Origin: MWDV01 sp002070715
GTDB lineage: Bacteria > Verrucomicrobiota > Verrucomicrobiia > Limisphaerales > MWDV01
Assembly: GCA_035411585.1 (NCBI GenBank)
Contig: DAONTI010000008.1
Location: 61,378 to 125,377 of the forward strand
Direction of reading: 5' to 3'
DNA: 64,000 nucleotides
The notes under the pieces are model-generated. The model saw nothing but the letters and a program-made list of their open reading frames with translations, was not told the DNA's origin and made no database searches. Positions 53,999 through 63,287 of the stretch are shown in pieces. Each line of letters begins with the position of its first letter. The stretch's first letter is position 1. A program made the position numbers and the translations under genes.

Positions 53999-56512
53999 GT
54001 GAAGCAAACCGACGCTCAAGTCTTGGTGGTTGAGGACGACCCGGAGTTGGCCGTGGTCCTGCGGGAACTGCTGTCGCCGGAGGACATCCAGCTCCATCAC
54101 GCGCCGTCCGCCGGCGCTGCCCTGGCCCGGTTGAACGACCGGATCTTTGACTTGATTCTGCTGGATCTGGGATTGCCGGACATGGATGGCTTCGAGCTGT
54201 TGCAGCAGATCCAAACGCATCCGCAGGGGCAGGCCACACCGGTGATTGTGGTGACCGCGTGGAACCGCGCGGCGGACAAGCTGCGCGGCTTCGAGTTGGG
54301 CGCGGTGGATTATGTGACGAAGCCGTTTGAAGCCGCCGAACTGAAGGCACGCGTGTGCAGCGCGCTGCGCACCAAACGGTTGCAGGATGAATTGACCCGC
54401 ACGAACCGCGGCTTGGAAGCCGCGCGGGCCGCGGCGGAGGTCAGCGCCCGGAACAAGGCGGATTTTCTGGCCAACATGAGCCATGAAATCCGCACGCCCA
54501 TGAACGGCGTCCTGGCCATGTCCGGGTTGCTTCTCGAAACACCGTTGACCCCGGAGCAACGGGGATACGCCGAGACCATCCATTCCAGCGGCGAATCGTT
54601 GTTGCGCATTCTGAATGACATCCTCGATTTTTCCAAAATCGAATCCGGCCGCGTGGAACTGGAATGCGCGCCCTTTGACCTGCGCCGGTGCGTGGAGGAA
54701 GCCCTCGATTTGTTGAGCGCGAAGGCGGCGGAAAAACGCCTGGAACTGGCCTGCCAATTGGACGACGGCATCCCCCCGCGCGTGTTGGGCGACGCCACGC
54801 GGTTGCGGCAGGTGTTTGTCAACCTGATCAGCAACGCCATCAAATTCACCCATGCCGGCGAAGTGGTGGTCACGCTGCGGCTGCTGTCCAGTTCCGGGTT
54901 GCCGGTCCAGGGCAACGCCCCGTACTGGCTGCAGTTTTCCGTGCGCGACACCGGCATCGGCATTCCGCCAGACCGGATGGCCCGCCTCTTCCGGCCGTTC
55001 AGTCAAGGGGACGCCTCCACCGCCCGGCAGTACGGCGGCACGGGACTGGGGCTTTCCATCAGCCGCAGTCTGGTGGAGGCCATGGGCGGTCAGATGTGGG
55101 TCGAGAGCATTCCGCAAAAGGGCTCCACCTTTCATTTCAACCTGCCCTTGCGCGCCGCCTCGTCCGCGCCAGCGCCGTCACCGCCCGTTCCGCCCCCGCC
55201 GCTGGTCAACCGACGGCTGCTCATCGTGGATGACAACCCCACCAATTGCCGCATCCTAACCCGGCAAACCAGTAAATGGGGCATGCTCCCCCAAGGAACG
55301 CACAGTTCCCGGGAAGCCCTGGAGCGATTGCGCGCCGGGGAACAATACGATCTGATCCTGCTCGACATGCAGATGCCCGAGATGGACGGGCTGATGCTCG
55401 CGCAGGAAATCCGCCAGCTCCCCGGGACGGCCGACGTGCCGCTCGTCTTGTTGACCTCCATGGGAATGCCCGCGAATCAACCCGCAATCGCAAGCGCCGG
55501 ATTTGCCAGTTACCTGACCAAACCCGTCAAACCCAACCAACTGCAAGAAACATTAGTCCGCGCCCTGGGCGGCACTTCGATGCCCGCCGCGCCCCCTCGA
55601 ATTCCCGTTATGTTTAAACTCGACCCGTCGCTGGCGAAACGGTTGCCGCTGCGCGTTTTGTTGTGCGACGATAACATCATCAACCAGAAAGTCGCCGTGC
55701 GGTTGTTGCAGCAGATGGGGTATCAGGCGGACGTGGCCACGGACGGCATCCAGGCGTTGGCGGCATTGGACCGGCAGGCGTACGATTTGGTGTTCATGGA
55801 CGTGCAGATGCCGCGGCTGGACGGCTTGGAGGCCACCCGCACCATCCGGGAGCGCCAGGCGGACCCGGCTCAATTTCCGAATTACGCCGGGCGGGTGGTC
55901 GTCGTGGCGATGACCGCCAGCGCCATGCCCGGCGACCGGGACCGTTGCCTGGCTGCCGGGATGGATGATTACCTGGCCAAACCCGTTCGACTGGAAGACG
56001 TGCGCGGCATCGTGGAACGTTGGGGACCAATGATTCAACAAGCTGCGACGGCCACGACGAAACCGGACGTGGAAACGCCAAAGGCTCCGGCGACGGCATC
56101 GGCGACCGCCGCACCGGTTGCCGCGCCGCCTTCCGCCGCCGAACCACCTTCGGTGGATTTACCGCGTTTGTTGGAGTTCGCGGACGGCAACATGGAAAAC
56201 CTGCGGGAACTGGCCACGTTGTTTGTGCGCCAGACCACGGAACAACTCACGCAACTGGCGGCGGCTGTCGAGGCCGGCAACGCCCCGGAAATCCGGCGTT
56301 TGGCGCACAGTTGCGCCGGGGCCAGCGCCACCTGCGGCATGCGCCGGCTCGCGCCCTTGCTGCGCCGGTTGGAACACCTGGCCGAGGCCGGAGATCTGAA
56401 GGACGCTCCCGCCTTGGCGGATGAGGCGCAGAATGAATTTGAAGCCATTCGGGAGTTCCTGACTCCCTACTGCGGCGATCCGGATTCCGCCGCCGCCGAT
56501 ATTCCGTCATGA
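53999..56512 (+). CDS. Soluble hybrid histidine kinase (REC-HK-REC-REC-Hpt)
   Basis: An 837-residue cytoplasmic phosphorelay protein without TM segments. Domain order: receiver 1 (Asp56), coiled coil, HisKA with SHEIRTP (His162), HATPase with DTGIGIPPDRM and YGGTGLGLSIS, receiver 2 (Asp456), receiver 3 (Asp601), an Ala/Pro linker, and a C-terminal Hpt domain with His770 in AHSCAGAS, where the common Lys after His is Ala. The start GTG at 53999 is the only good one. Input presumably arrives through receiver 1, so another kinase probably sits upstream. Output partner not in the window. Confidence 0.93.
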   Translation: MKQTDAQVLVVEDDPELAVVLRELLSPEDIQLHHAPSAGAALARLNDRIFDLILLDLGLPDMDGFELLQQIQTHPQGQATPVIVVTAWNRAADKLRGFELGAVDYVTKPFEAAELKARVCSALRTKRLQDELTRTNRGLEAARAAAEVSARNKADFLANMSHEIRTPMNGVLAMSGLLLETPLTPEQRGYAETIHSSGESLLRILNDILDFSKIESGRVELECAPFDLRRCVEEALDLLSAKAAEKRLELACQLDDGIPPRVLGDATRLRQVFVNLISNAIKFTHAGEVVVTLRLLSSSGLPVQGNAPYWLQFSVRDTGIGIPPDRMARLFRPFSQGDASTARQYGGTGLGLSISRSLVEAMGGQMWVESIPQKGSTFHFNLPLRAASSAPAPSPPVPPPPLVNRRLLIVDDNPTNCRILTRQTSKWGMLPQGTHSSREALERLRAGEQYDLILLDMQMPEMDGLMLAQEIRQLPGTADVPLVLLTSMGMPANQPAIASAGFASYLTKPVKPNQLQETLVRALGGTSMPAAPPRIPVMFKLDPSLAKRLPLRVLLCDDNIINQKVAVRLLQQMGYQADVATDGIQALAALDRQAYDLVFMDVQMPRLDGLEATRTIRERQADPAQFPNYAGRVVVVAMTASAMPGDRDRCLAAGMDDYLAKPVRLEDVRGIVERWGPMIQQAATATTKPDVETPKAPATASATAAPVAAPPSAAEPPSVDLPRLLEFADGNMENLRELATLFVRQTTEQLTQLAAAVEAGNAPEIRRLAHSCAGASATCGMRRLAPLLRRLEHLAEAGDLKDAPALADEAQNEFEAIREFLTPYCGDPDSAAADIPS

Positions 56513-56627
56513 GCAAACTACTGATCGTTGGCGGCAACAAAACCACCGCGCCCCTCGATCAGCCAGCCCCTGCAACGTGATGATGCCGGCTTTTGACATC
56601 CGCCACCCCGCCCGATAGGGTGTCCGC

Positions 56628-57116
56628 ATGGAATCGCTGCACGCCCCCTGGCGGATTCAATATATTCTCGCGCCCAAGCCGCCGCCGGCGGATGGCTCGT
56701 TGTTCACCCAGATTGCCCAATCCAGCGATGACGAAGGCAATTTGGTGATCTGCCGGGAGCGCACCTGCTATGCGTTGTTGAATCGCTATCCTTACAACGG
56801 CGGGCATCTCATGGTGGTGCCGTACAAGGCGGCCAGCCATTTGGGCGCCCTCACCAGCGACGAGTTGACCGATCTCCTGAAGTTGACGCAACGCTGTGTG
56901 GAGGCGCTCACGCAACTCATGAAACCGGACGGGTTCAACATTGGCATGAACCTGGGCAAAGCCGCCGGCGCCGGCATCGAGGAGCATCTGCATCTGCATA
57001 TTGTGCCCCGCTGGAACGGGGATACCAATTTCATGCCCGTGCTGGCCGACACCAAGGTCCTGCCCGAAGCGTTGACCGAAACCGCCGCCCGTCTGCGCGC
57101 CGCGCTGGCCCGTTGA
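56628..57116 (+). CDS. HIT family nucleotide-binding protein
   Basis: A 162-residue histidine-triad protein. The triad HLHLHIVPRW is followed by NGDTNFMPVL, a signature of the Ap4A phosphorylase-like/diadenosine tetraphosphate-type HIT branch. YPYNGGHLMVVPY is the second conserved stretch. Likely a nucleotidyl hydrolase or phosphorylase. It is the first gene of a plus-strand run (HIT, phoH, ybeY, DUF502, recO). The phoH ATG lies 33 bp after its stop. Confidence 0.9.
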   Translation: MESLHAPWRIQYILAPKPPPADGSLFTQIAQSSDDEGNLVICRERTCYALLNRYPYNGGHLMVVPYKAASHLGALTSDELTDLLKLTQRCVEALTQLMKPDGFNIGMNLGKAAGAGIEEHLHLHIVPRWNGDTNFMPVLADTKVLPEALTETAARLRAALAR

Positions 57117-57149
57117 TTGTCCATTCGCATCCCGCCCCGCCTGTTTTCC

Positions 57150-58115
57150 ATGCCGACTGAGACCCTCTACTTCGAGAACGCCCGCTTCGCCCAACAACTT
57201 TACAACAATGAGCCCCGCAACCTCGCGGCCCTGGAGACGCACCTGGGCGTCAAGGCGGTGTCGCGCGAGGGCTGGATCAAACTGGAGGGCGGCGCCGATG
57301 CGGTGGAACGCGCCAAACAACTTTTCCTGCTGCTGGAAGGCTCGTTGAAAGGCGGCGGGCTCGTGCGCAATCGCGAGTTCATGCACGCGCTTAACGTGGT
57401 CAAACTGGAAGGGGTGGCCACCTTGCGCGACCTGATGACCGACCGCATCGTGACTTCGGAACGGAAGGCGGCCGTCACCGCCAAGACGCCCGGCCAGAAG
57501 CGGTATCTGGAAGCCATCCGCCGCCACGATGTCACGTTCGGCATCGGTCCCGCCGGCACGGGCAAAACCTATCTCGCTGTGGCGCTGGCGCTGGCCGCGC
57601 TGCGGGAAAACAAGGTGGCCCGCATCATTCTCACCCGCCCGGCCGTGGAAGCCGGCGAGGCGCTGGGTTTTCTGCCCGGGGACCTCTACGAAAAAATCAT
57701 GCCCTATCTCCGCCCGCTGCACGACGCGTTGCACGACATGTTGCCCGCGGAGGAGATTCAACGGCACACCGAGCGAAACGTCATTGAGATTGCCCCCCTG
57801 GCGTATATGCGCGGACGGACGTTGAACCACGCGTTCATCATCCTGGACGAAGCCCAGAACTCGACAACCGAGCAGATGTTCATGTTCCTGACCCGGCTGG
57901 GCCATCATTCGAAGGCGGTCATCACCGGCGACGAAACGCAAATTGACCTGCCGCCCAACAAACATTCCGGTCTGCTCGAAGCGCATCGCGCGCTCCGGCG
58001 GGTGGACGGCATTGCCATGATCGAGTTCACCAAGCGCGATGTGGTCCGCCATCCGCTGGTGCAGCGCATCATCACCGCCTACGAGGAACATCGCGGCCAG
58101 GCGCGTCCGGCCTGA
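57150..58115 (+). CDS. phoH: PhoH-like protein (ATPase, likely RNA-related)
   Basis: A 321-residue PhoH family ATPase. Walker A GPAGTGKTYLAVA, the LTRPAVEAGEALGFLPGD motif, Walker B FIILDEAQNSTTEQM and KAVITGDETQIDLP are all present. An N-terminal KH-like domain of about 100 residues precedes the core. The ATG at 57150 (MPTETLYFENARF) is chosen over the frame start at 57117. In many bacteria phoH precedes ybeY, as here (3-bp gap), linking it to rRNA processing and RNA metabolism. Confidence 0.93.
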   Translation: MPTETLYFENARFAQQLYNNEPRNLAALETHLGVKAVSREGWIKLEGGADAVERAKQLFLLLEGSLKGGGLVRNREFMHALNVVKLEGVATLRDLMTDRIVTSERKAAVTAKTPGQKRYLEAIRRHDVTFGIGPAGTGKTYLAVALALAALRENKVARIILTRPAVEAGEALGFLPGDLYEKIMPYLRPLHDALHDMLPAEEIQRHTERNVIEIAPLAYMRGRTLNHAFIILDEAQNSTTEQMFMFLTRLGHHSKAVITGDETQIDLPPNKHSGLLEAHRALRRVDGIAMIEFTKRDVVRHPLVQRIITAYEEHRGQARPA

Positions 58116-58118
58116 ACC

Positions 58119-58595
58119 ATGTCGCTGACGCTCACGCTCCGGAATCGTCAGCGCACCCGCGCGGTGGCAACGCACCGGTTGCGCCGCATCATCCGCTGCC
58201 TGCTAACCGATCTGCTGGCCATCCAAACGGCCGACTTGGGCGTCTTTATCGTGGCGGCGCCGGAGATGGCCCGGCTAAACGAGCGTTTCCTGGGACACGC
58301 CGGCACGACCGATGTCATCACCTTTGATTACGCGGACGCAGCGGCTGTCCATTCAGTGCCGGAACTGCACGGCGAGATTTTTGTTTGCCTGGACGAAGCC
58401 GTGACGCAAGCGCGCCGCTTTCGCACCTCGTGGCCGACGGAATTGGTTCGTTATATTGTGCATGGAGTGTTGCATTTGCGCGGCTACACGGATCAGGTCC
58501 CCGCCGCCCGGCGACGGATGAAACGCGAGGAGGACCGGCTGCTGCGCGCCCTGGCCCGGAGCTTCGTCTTGAGCCGGCTGGCCTCGCACCGTTAA
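58119..58595 (+). CDS. ybeY: Endoribonuclease YbeY
   Basis: A 158-residue YbeY (UPF0054) involved in 16S 3'-end maturation and ribosome quality control. The TTDVITFDY segment and the motif HGVLHLRGY are clear. Typical YbeY continues Asp-His, giving three zinc-ligand histidines; here the next residues are Thr-Asp-Gln, so the third His is missing. A similar loss occurs in Bacteroidetes YbeY (established by family comparison, from memory). Followed by MKREED, the usual late motif. It sits between phoH and a DUF502 gene. Confidence 0.9.
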   Translation: MSLTLTLRNRQRTRAVATHRLRRIIRCLLTDLLAIQTADLGVFIVAAPEMARLNERFLGHAGTTDVITFDYADAAAVHSVPELHGEIFVCLDEAVTQARRFRTSWPTELVRYIVHGVLHLRGYTDQVPAARRRMKREEDRLLRALARSFVLSRLASHR

Positions 58596-58604
58596 AGTTC
58601 GCCC

Positions 58605-59321
58605 GTGCCAAAGAATCTTTTCAGCCGTGGCCGCGCCTATTTCCTGACCGGATTCGCGGTGCTACTGCCCGCGCTCATCACCCTGGCGTTGGTGAAGTGG
58701 ATTTTTATCAGCATCGCCAGCATCACCGACTGGCTTCTGTTCTTTTTACCCCGGACCCTGACCCACGCGGAGGGCGGGCGCGGGGCCATGCATTGGTATT
58801 GGAGCCTCGTGGCGCTGGGATTGGCGGCGGGATTGGTGGCCCTCGTCGGCTGGCTCACGCGCTATTACGTCGGCAAACGGCTCGTCGCGTGGCTGGACCT
58901 GGTGATGCTGCGTCTGCCGTTGCTGAACAAAATCTATTCCATCATCAAACAGGTCAACGAGGCGTTCAGTTCCAGCAAAAAAAACGCCTTCAAAACGGTG
59001 GTGCTGATCGAATACCCCCGGCGCGGCATCTATTCCCTGGGTTTCATCACCAGCGACCAAGGCAGCGAGGTCCAATTCCACACCGGTCAGCCGGTGGTTT
59101 GCATTTTTGTGCCGACCACACCCAACCCAACCTCGGGCTTTCTCGTCATGGTGCCCGAAGATCAGGTCACCAAGTTGAGCATGTCCGTGGCGGAAGCCAT
59201 CCGGTACATCATCAGCCTGGGCTCGGTGATGCCGGAATTTGCCCCGCCGCCGGATGCCGTCGCGCCGCCGGGGCGGCCGTCCTTTCCGTTGCCCGCTACG
59301 CCGGGCGACAGCCACGCATGA
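58605..59321 (+). CDS. DUF502 family membrane protein
   Basis: A 238-residue protein with two TM helices (about residues 12-34 and 60-82). A long soluble part follows with the family pattern LVMLRLPLLNKIYSIIKQVNEAF and TSGFLVMVPEDQVTKLSMSVAEAIRYIISLGSV. The C-terminal tail is Pro/Ala-rich. The function of DUF502 is unknown. GTG at 58605 is the start, 9 bp after ybeY. Its stop overlaps the recO ATG (ATGA), suggesting translational coupling. Confidence 0.88.
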   Translation: MPKNLFSRGRAYFLTGFAVLLPALITLALVKWIFISIASITDWLLFFLPRTLTHAEGGRGAMHWYWSLVALGLAAGLVALVGWLTRYYVGKRLVAWLDLVMLRLPLLNKIYSIIKQVNEAFSSSKKNAFKTVVLIEYPRRGIYSLGFITSDQGSEVQFHTGQPVVCIFVPTTPNPTSGFLVMVPEDQVTKLSMSVAEAIRYIISLGSVMPEFAPPPDAVAPPGRPSFPLPATPGDSHA

Positions 59322-59965
59322 TTGAAAATGCCACCGGCATCATTCTGCGTGTGCGGCCGCTGACCGAGACCAGCCTCATCGCGCATTGGCTCACGCCCAC
59401 GGTGGGACGCCTCGCCACCGTCGCCAAGGGCGCGCGGCGGCCCCGGTCGTCTTTTGCGGGCAAGCTGGATCTGTTTTTCGAGGGGGATTTCAGTTTCCAC
59501 CGCAGCCGGCGTTCCGAACTCCATCCGTTGCGCGAAGTTACCCTGCGCGAAAGCCACAGCCGGTTGCGCCGGGAATTGGGATGCCTCCAGCAAGCCAGCT
59601 ACGCCGCCGCGCTCATTGAGCAAACCACGGAAACCGAAACGCCCGTGCCCGAGATTTATACGTTGTTCGTGCGGTTCGTGTGGCGGTTGGACGCGCACGT
59701 TTTGAAGCCGCGCCACGTCTTTGCCTTTGAATTAAAACTCCTCCGCCTCCTCGGCCTTGAACCCAATCTGTCAAGCGGCCGGCTGGCGCCCGCCACGCGT
59801 GACCTGGTCCAGACCCTGCTGGAAACGGACGAAGAGGCATTGGACAGTTTGCCGGCTACCGCGCCGCAGGTCCGCGCCCTCCGCCAGTTCCTGCATGGCT
59901 TTCTGATCTTCCATCTCGGCCGGATTCCCCCGGGACGAAACCGCGCGCTGGGGGAATCTCCATAA
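59318..59965 (+). CDS. recO: DNA repair protein RecO
   Basis: A 215-residue RecO, the single-strand annealing and RecF-pathway recombination mediator. The N-terminal OB fold shows IILRVRPLTETSLIAHWLTPTVGRLATVAKGARRP. The helical C-terminal part (HVFAFELKLLRLLGLEPNL) follows. It is a bit shorter than usual RecO (about 230-250) and lacks the four-Cys zinc finger found in some RecO. Its ATG overlaps the preceding stop by 4 bp in the -1 frame. It is the last plus-strand gene before the convergent ispG/rseP pair. Confidence 0.88.
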   Translation: MIENATGIILRVRPLTETSLIAHWLTPTVGRLATVAKGARRPRSSFAGKLDLFFEGDFSFHRSRRSELHPLREVTLRESHSRLRRELGCLQQASYAAALIEQTTETETPVPEIYTLFVRFVWRLDAHVLKPRHVFAFELKLLRLLGLEPNLSSGRLAPATRDLVQTLLETDEEALDSLPATAPQVRALRQFLHGFLIFHLGRIPPGRNRALGESP

Positions 59966-60081
59966 CACATCCAGAGCCGCATGGATGGCTCCGCAGAGTG
60001 TCCGGCGACGCCAGTCCAGGCCGAAAAGCATGGCCGCCCCCAGTACAAGCACCACGCCCAAAGTCAGCGCTGTCTCGCTGT

Positions 60082-61902
60082 TCACGAGGATTCCGGCTTC
60101 GTCTCCGGCTCCACCCACTTGCCGTGTTCGCGAATCAAATCCACCAGCCGGTCCACCGCCTCGGCTTCCGGGATGTTGAATTTGATCGGCGTTTTGCCCA
60201 CATAAAGATTGATCTTGCCCGGGGCGCCTCCCACATAGCCGAAGTCCGCGTCCGCCATTTCACCCGGACCGTTCACGATGCAGCCCATGATGCCAATTTT
60301 GACCCCCTTGAGATGGGCCGTTCGCGCCTTGATCCGCGCGGTCACGATCTGAAGATTGAACAGCGTCCGGCCGCAGGAGGGACAGGCGACATAATCGGCC
60401 TTGAAGGAACGACAGCCGGCCGCCTGCAAGATATTGTAGGCGAGGCGCAGTGATTGGCCCGCCCCCGGTTCACCGCGAACCAAAATCGCGTCACCGATGC
60501 CGTCGGCCAACAACGAGCCGATTACGATTGAACTGCGCAGCAGCGCGATCTTGGATTCCAGCGGCGGGGATGCGATGCCTAGACAATCCTTCAGCAGGAT
60601 GGGGTGACGGCATCCCTTGAGTTTCAGCCGGGCTGCCAGCAGGCGAAACGCCGCAATGGCCGGTAAATTCACGCCATCCTTGACCGTGACCAGGTGCGCG
60701 GCTTCATCCAGGACGAAGTCTCGCGTCGGATCCACCTCCGTAATCTTCAGGTCTTCATACACTGCCTCGGGCCGCACATCATCCTGGGGACGAAGTTTCG
60801 GCATCACCCGGTCCCAGACGGCCCGTGTCACCACCACGCGGATCGGTTGCTGGCCGCCACCCTTGAGGCGTTCATTCAAGTAAACTTCCGCTGCTTGGCG
60901 CCGCTCGAACTCGAACGGCTTGAATGGCCAGGCGTCCGGGCCGGCGGGCACCGGGACGGCCGCGCCGGTTGGCGCGTCTGTGGGGGACGTCCCCGTGAGC
61001 ACGGGGATTTGCGCCAGCAAATCGCGGCAGACTTCAATTTCCCGCGGCGAATCCTCCGTCAACGAAACGCGAATCGTGTCCCCCAACCCATCACACAACA
61101 GGGAGCCGATCCCGATCGCGGACTTGATGCGTCCATCCTCGCCGTCACCCGCTTCGGTGACGCCGAGATGCAGCGGATAATTCCAGTCCGGCCCTTCCTG
61201 CTCCAGGCGCGCCACCAGCAGCCGATAGCACTCAATCATCACCTTGGGATTCGATGACTTCATTGAGAACTTGAAATTGTGGAAATCATGTTTCCGGCAG
61301 ATGCGCGCGAATTCGAGCGCGCTCTCCACCATGCCCAGCGGCGTGTCGCCAAACCGGTTCATGATGCGGTCCGAGAGCGAGCCGTGGTTCGTCCCGATGC
61401 GCAGCGCGCGCCCCTGTTCCTGGCACAGCTTGACGAGCGGCGTGAATCGCTCTTCGATACGCCGCAATTCCGCGGCGTATTGGGCGTCGGTGTATTCCTT
61501 GACGGCGAATTTCTTGGAGTCCGCGTAATTGCCGGGGTTGATGCGGATCATTTCAACCCAGCGGGCGGCTTCCATCGCCGCTTCCGGCTTGAAATGAATA
61601 TCAGCCACGATGGGCACCCGGCACCCGCGCTGGCGCAAGGCCGCGACGATGTGGCGAAGATTCGCCGCGTCATTCACGGTCGGCGCCGTGATGCGCACGA
61701 TCTGGCATCCAACCGCCACCAGCTCAAGGGTCTGTCGCACACATTCCGCGGTGTTCATGGTGTCGCACGTCAGCATGGACTGCATCACCACCGGATGTGT
61801 GCCGCCGATGATCACCCCGCCGCGCGCCGGATCGCCGACAACGACTTCGCGGGTGGACCGGCGATGATAAAAATACGGGGATTCGCAGTAGGGCATGTTC
61901 AA
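60082..61902 (-). CDS. ispG: 4-hydroxy-3-methylbut-2-enyl diphosphate synthase, long form
   Basis: A 606-residue IspG (GcpE), the [4Fe-4S] enzyme that converts MEcPP to HMBPP in the MEP isoprenoid pathway. TIM barrel (about 1-300, VADIHFKP, MIRINPGNYAD), then a large middle insertion (about 305-490), then the iron-sulfur domain with ACPSCGRTLFNLQ and GIMGCIVNGPGEMADADFGYVGG. The long, insert-bearing form is typical of plants, Chlamydiae and some other bacteria; usual bacterial IspG is about 370 residues. ATG 61902 overlaps the rseP stop by 4 bp. Confidence 0.95.
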   Translation of the reverse strand: MNMPYCESPYFYHRRSTREVVVGDPARGGVIIGGTHPVVMQSMLTCDTMNTAECVRQTLELVAVGCQIVRITAPTVNDAANLRHIVAALRQRGCRVPIVADIHFKPEAAMEAARWVEMIRINPGNYADSKKFAVKEYTDAQYAAELRRIEERFTPLVKLCQEQGRALRIGTNHGSLSDRIMNRFGDTPLGMVESALEFARICRKHDFHNFKFSMKSSNPKVMIECYRLLVARLEQEGPDWNYPLHLGVTEAGDGEDGRIKSAIGIGSLLCDGLGDTIRVSLTEDSPREIEVCRDLLAQIPVLTGTSPTDAPTGAAVPVPAGPDAWPFKPFEFERRQAAEVYLNERLKGGGQQPIRVVVTRAVWDRVMPKLRPQDDVRPEAVYEDLKITEVDPTRDFVLDEAAHLVTVKDGVNLPAIAAFRLLAARLKLKGCRHPILLKDCLGIASPPLESKIALLRSSIVIGSLLADGIGDAILVRGEPGAGQSLRLAYNILQAAGCRSFKADYVACPSCGRTLFNLQIVTARIKARTAHLKGVKIGIMGCIVNGPGEMADADFGYVGGAPGKINLYVGKTPIKFNIPEAEAVDRLVDLIREHGKWVEPETKPESS

Positions 61903-63287
61903 GGGCCCGGCGGGGGGGCGGGTTCGGCTTGTTCAATGGTGGCCTTGCTCTTGAACCACGAGCCGATGAGCGGCATGCGTTTGATGTCAAAGAAGGTCAC
62001 GTAAAGCATGAACGAAAGCAGCAGCACGGCAAACACCGTGGTGGTGTATTCAACCATCTTGACGCTCAAGGGGCGCCGACGGATTTTTTCCACGATGGCC
62101 ATCAGGATGTGTCCGCCGTCCAACACGGGCACGGGCAGCAGGTTGAGGATGGCCAGGTTGACGTTGAGCAGCACCAGGAAACTCAGGGCGAGCCGGTAAT
62201 CAGTGTTCACCCACGCCGCCAGCATCGCCAGGATGCCCACCGGTCCGCTCAAATCCTTGGCGCCCACGCCGGTTTTTTTCGAGTAAACCAACGCGGCAAA
62301 AGTCTGCACCGTTTTGTCCACCACCTCCACCACCTGGGTCCACGGCGTGGGCCCGGGTTTCTGCACGACATACATTTGGCTGGTGCTGGTGCCGAGCGCG
62401 ACCCCGATGCGGCCCTTGCCGGTGGCGGGATCCGTGGTGGGCGTGATGCTCAGGGTGAGTTTCTCGCCGGCGCGTTCGATGCGCATCTCGCTCGGTTTTT
62501 CCGCCCGTTGTTTGATTAGTTCGATCAACTGGTCGCGGCTGACGATCGGCACCTCGGCGAACGCCAGGATTTTATCCTCCGCCTGCAACCCGGCCGCCTG
62601 CGCCGCCGTGCCGGCCAGCACTTCAATGACCTCGGGATGATCGCGCGGGTCCAGGCGCAGTAGTTTGAGGCCGAAGGTTTCGTTGACCTCGGCGGTCAGG
62701 TGATAGGTCGTCTCCACGCCCGCGCGCTCAATCACGACGGGCAGGACATTGGTGCGCGCCAGAATGGTGGCCAGATTCACGTCCTGCCACGATTTGATGC
62801 GCTGCCCGTTGACCCGGACAATGCGGTCGCCTTCGCGGATGCCCAGATTGGCCTCCTCCGAACCGGGTTCGACGTACCCGATGATCGCGGGATTGACCAG
62901 CACGGGTAACCCGACGAAATAAATCACGGTGGCAATGGCAAACGCGAAGACCACGTTCATGAACGGCCCGGCAAACGCCACCAGAATCTTGGACCAGGCG
63001 CTGGCCGGAGGGAGCGGGGCACCGTCGGCCATGTTCCCTTCGAGCATGGCGGCCGTGGTCATTTGCGGCAGTTTGACGTAACCCCCGGCCGGGATCGCCC
63101 GCCAGGCGTATTCGATTCCGTCGCGGGTCCACCCAAACAACTTGGGCCCAAACCCGATGGCGAACGCCTCGACTTTCATGCCGCGGCGCCGGGCCATCCA
63201 GTAGTGGCCAAATTCGTGGACAAAGATGGCCGCGCCAAACAGCGCGATCACCGCCACGGCAACGTAAAGGATGTTCAAAACAGTCAT
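61899..63287 (-). CDS. rseP: RIP metalloprotease RseP
   Basis: A 462-residue site-2 protease. The zinc motif HEFGH lies in the first TM helix (FVHEFGHYWMARRRGMKV), one or two PDZ regions follow (residues about 155-340), and the C-terminal LDG motif PVPVLDGGHILM completes the active site. It cleaves TM anchors such as anti-sigma factors in envelope stress signalling. Start at ATG 63287 (TVLNILYVAVAVIALFG); the longer frame from 63389 has no homology. Translationally coupled to ispG. Confidence 0.95.
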   Translation of the reverse strand: MTVLNILYVAVAVIALFGAAIFVHEFGHYWMARRRGMKVEAFAIGFGPKLFGWTRDGIEYAWRAIPAGGYVKLPQMTTAAMLEGNMADGAPLPPASAWSKILVAFAGPFMNVVFAFAIATVIYFVGLPVLVNPAIIGYVEPGSEEANLGIREGDRIVRVNGQRIKSWQDVNLATILARTNVLPVVIERAGVETTYHLTAEVNETFGLKLLRLDPRDHPEVIEVLAGTAAQAAGLQAEDKILAFAEVPIVSRDQLIELIKQRAEKPSEMRIERAGEKLTLSITPTTDPATGKGRIGVALGTSTSQMYVVQKPGPTPWTQVVEVVDKTVQTFAALVYSKKTGVGAKDLSGPVGILAMLAAWVNTDYRLALSFLVLLNVNLAILNLLPVPVLDGGHILMAIVEKIRRRPLSVKMVEYTTTVFAVLLLSFMLYVTFFDIKRMPLIGSWFKSKATIEQAEPAPPPGP

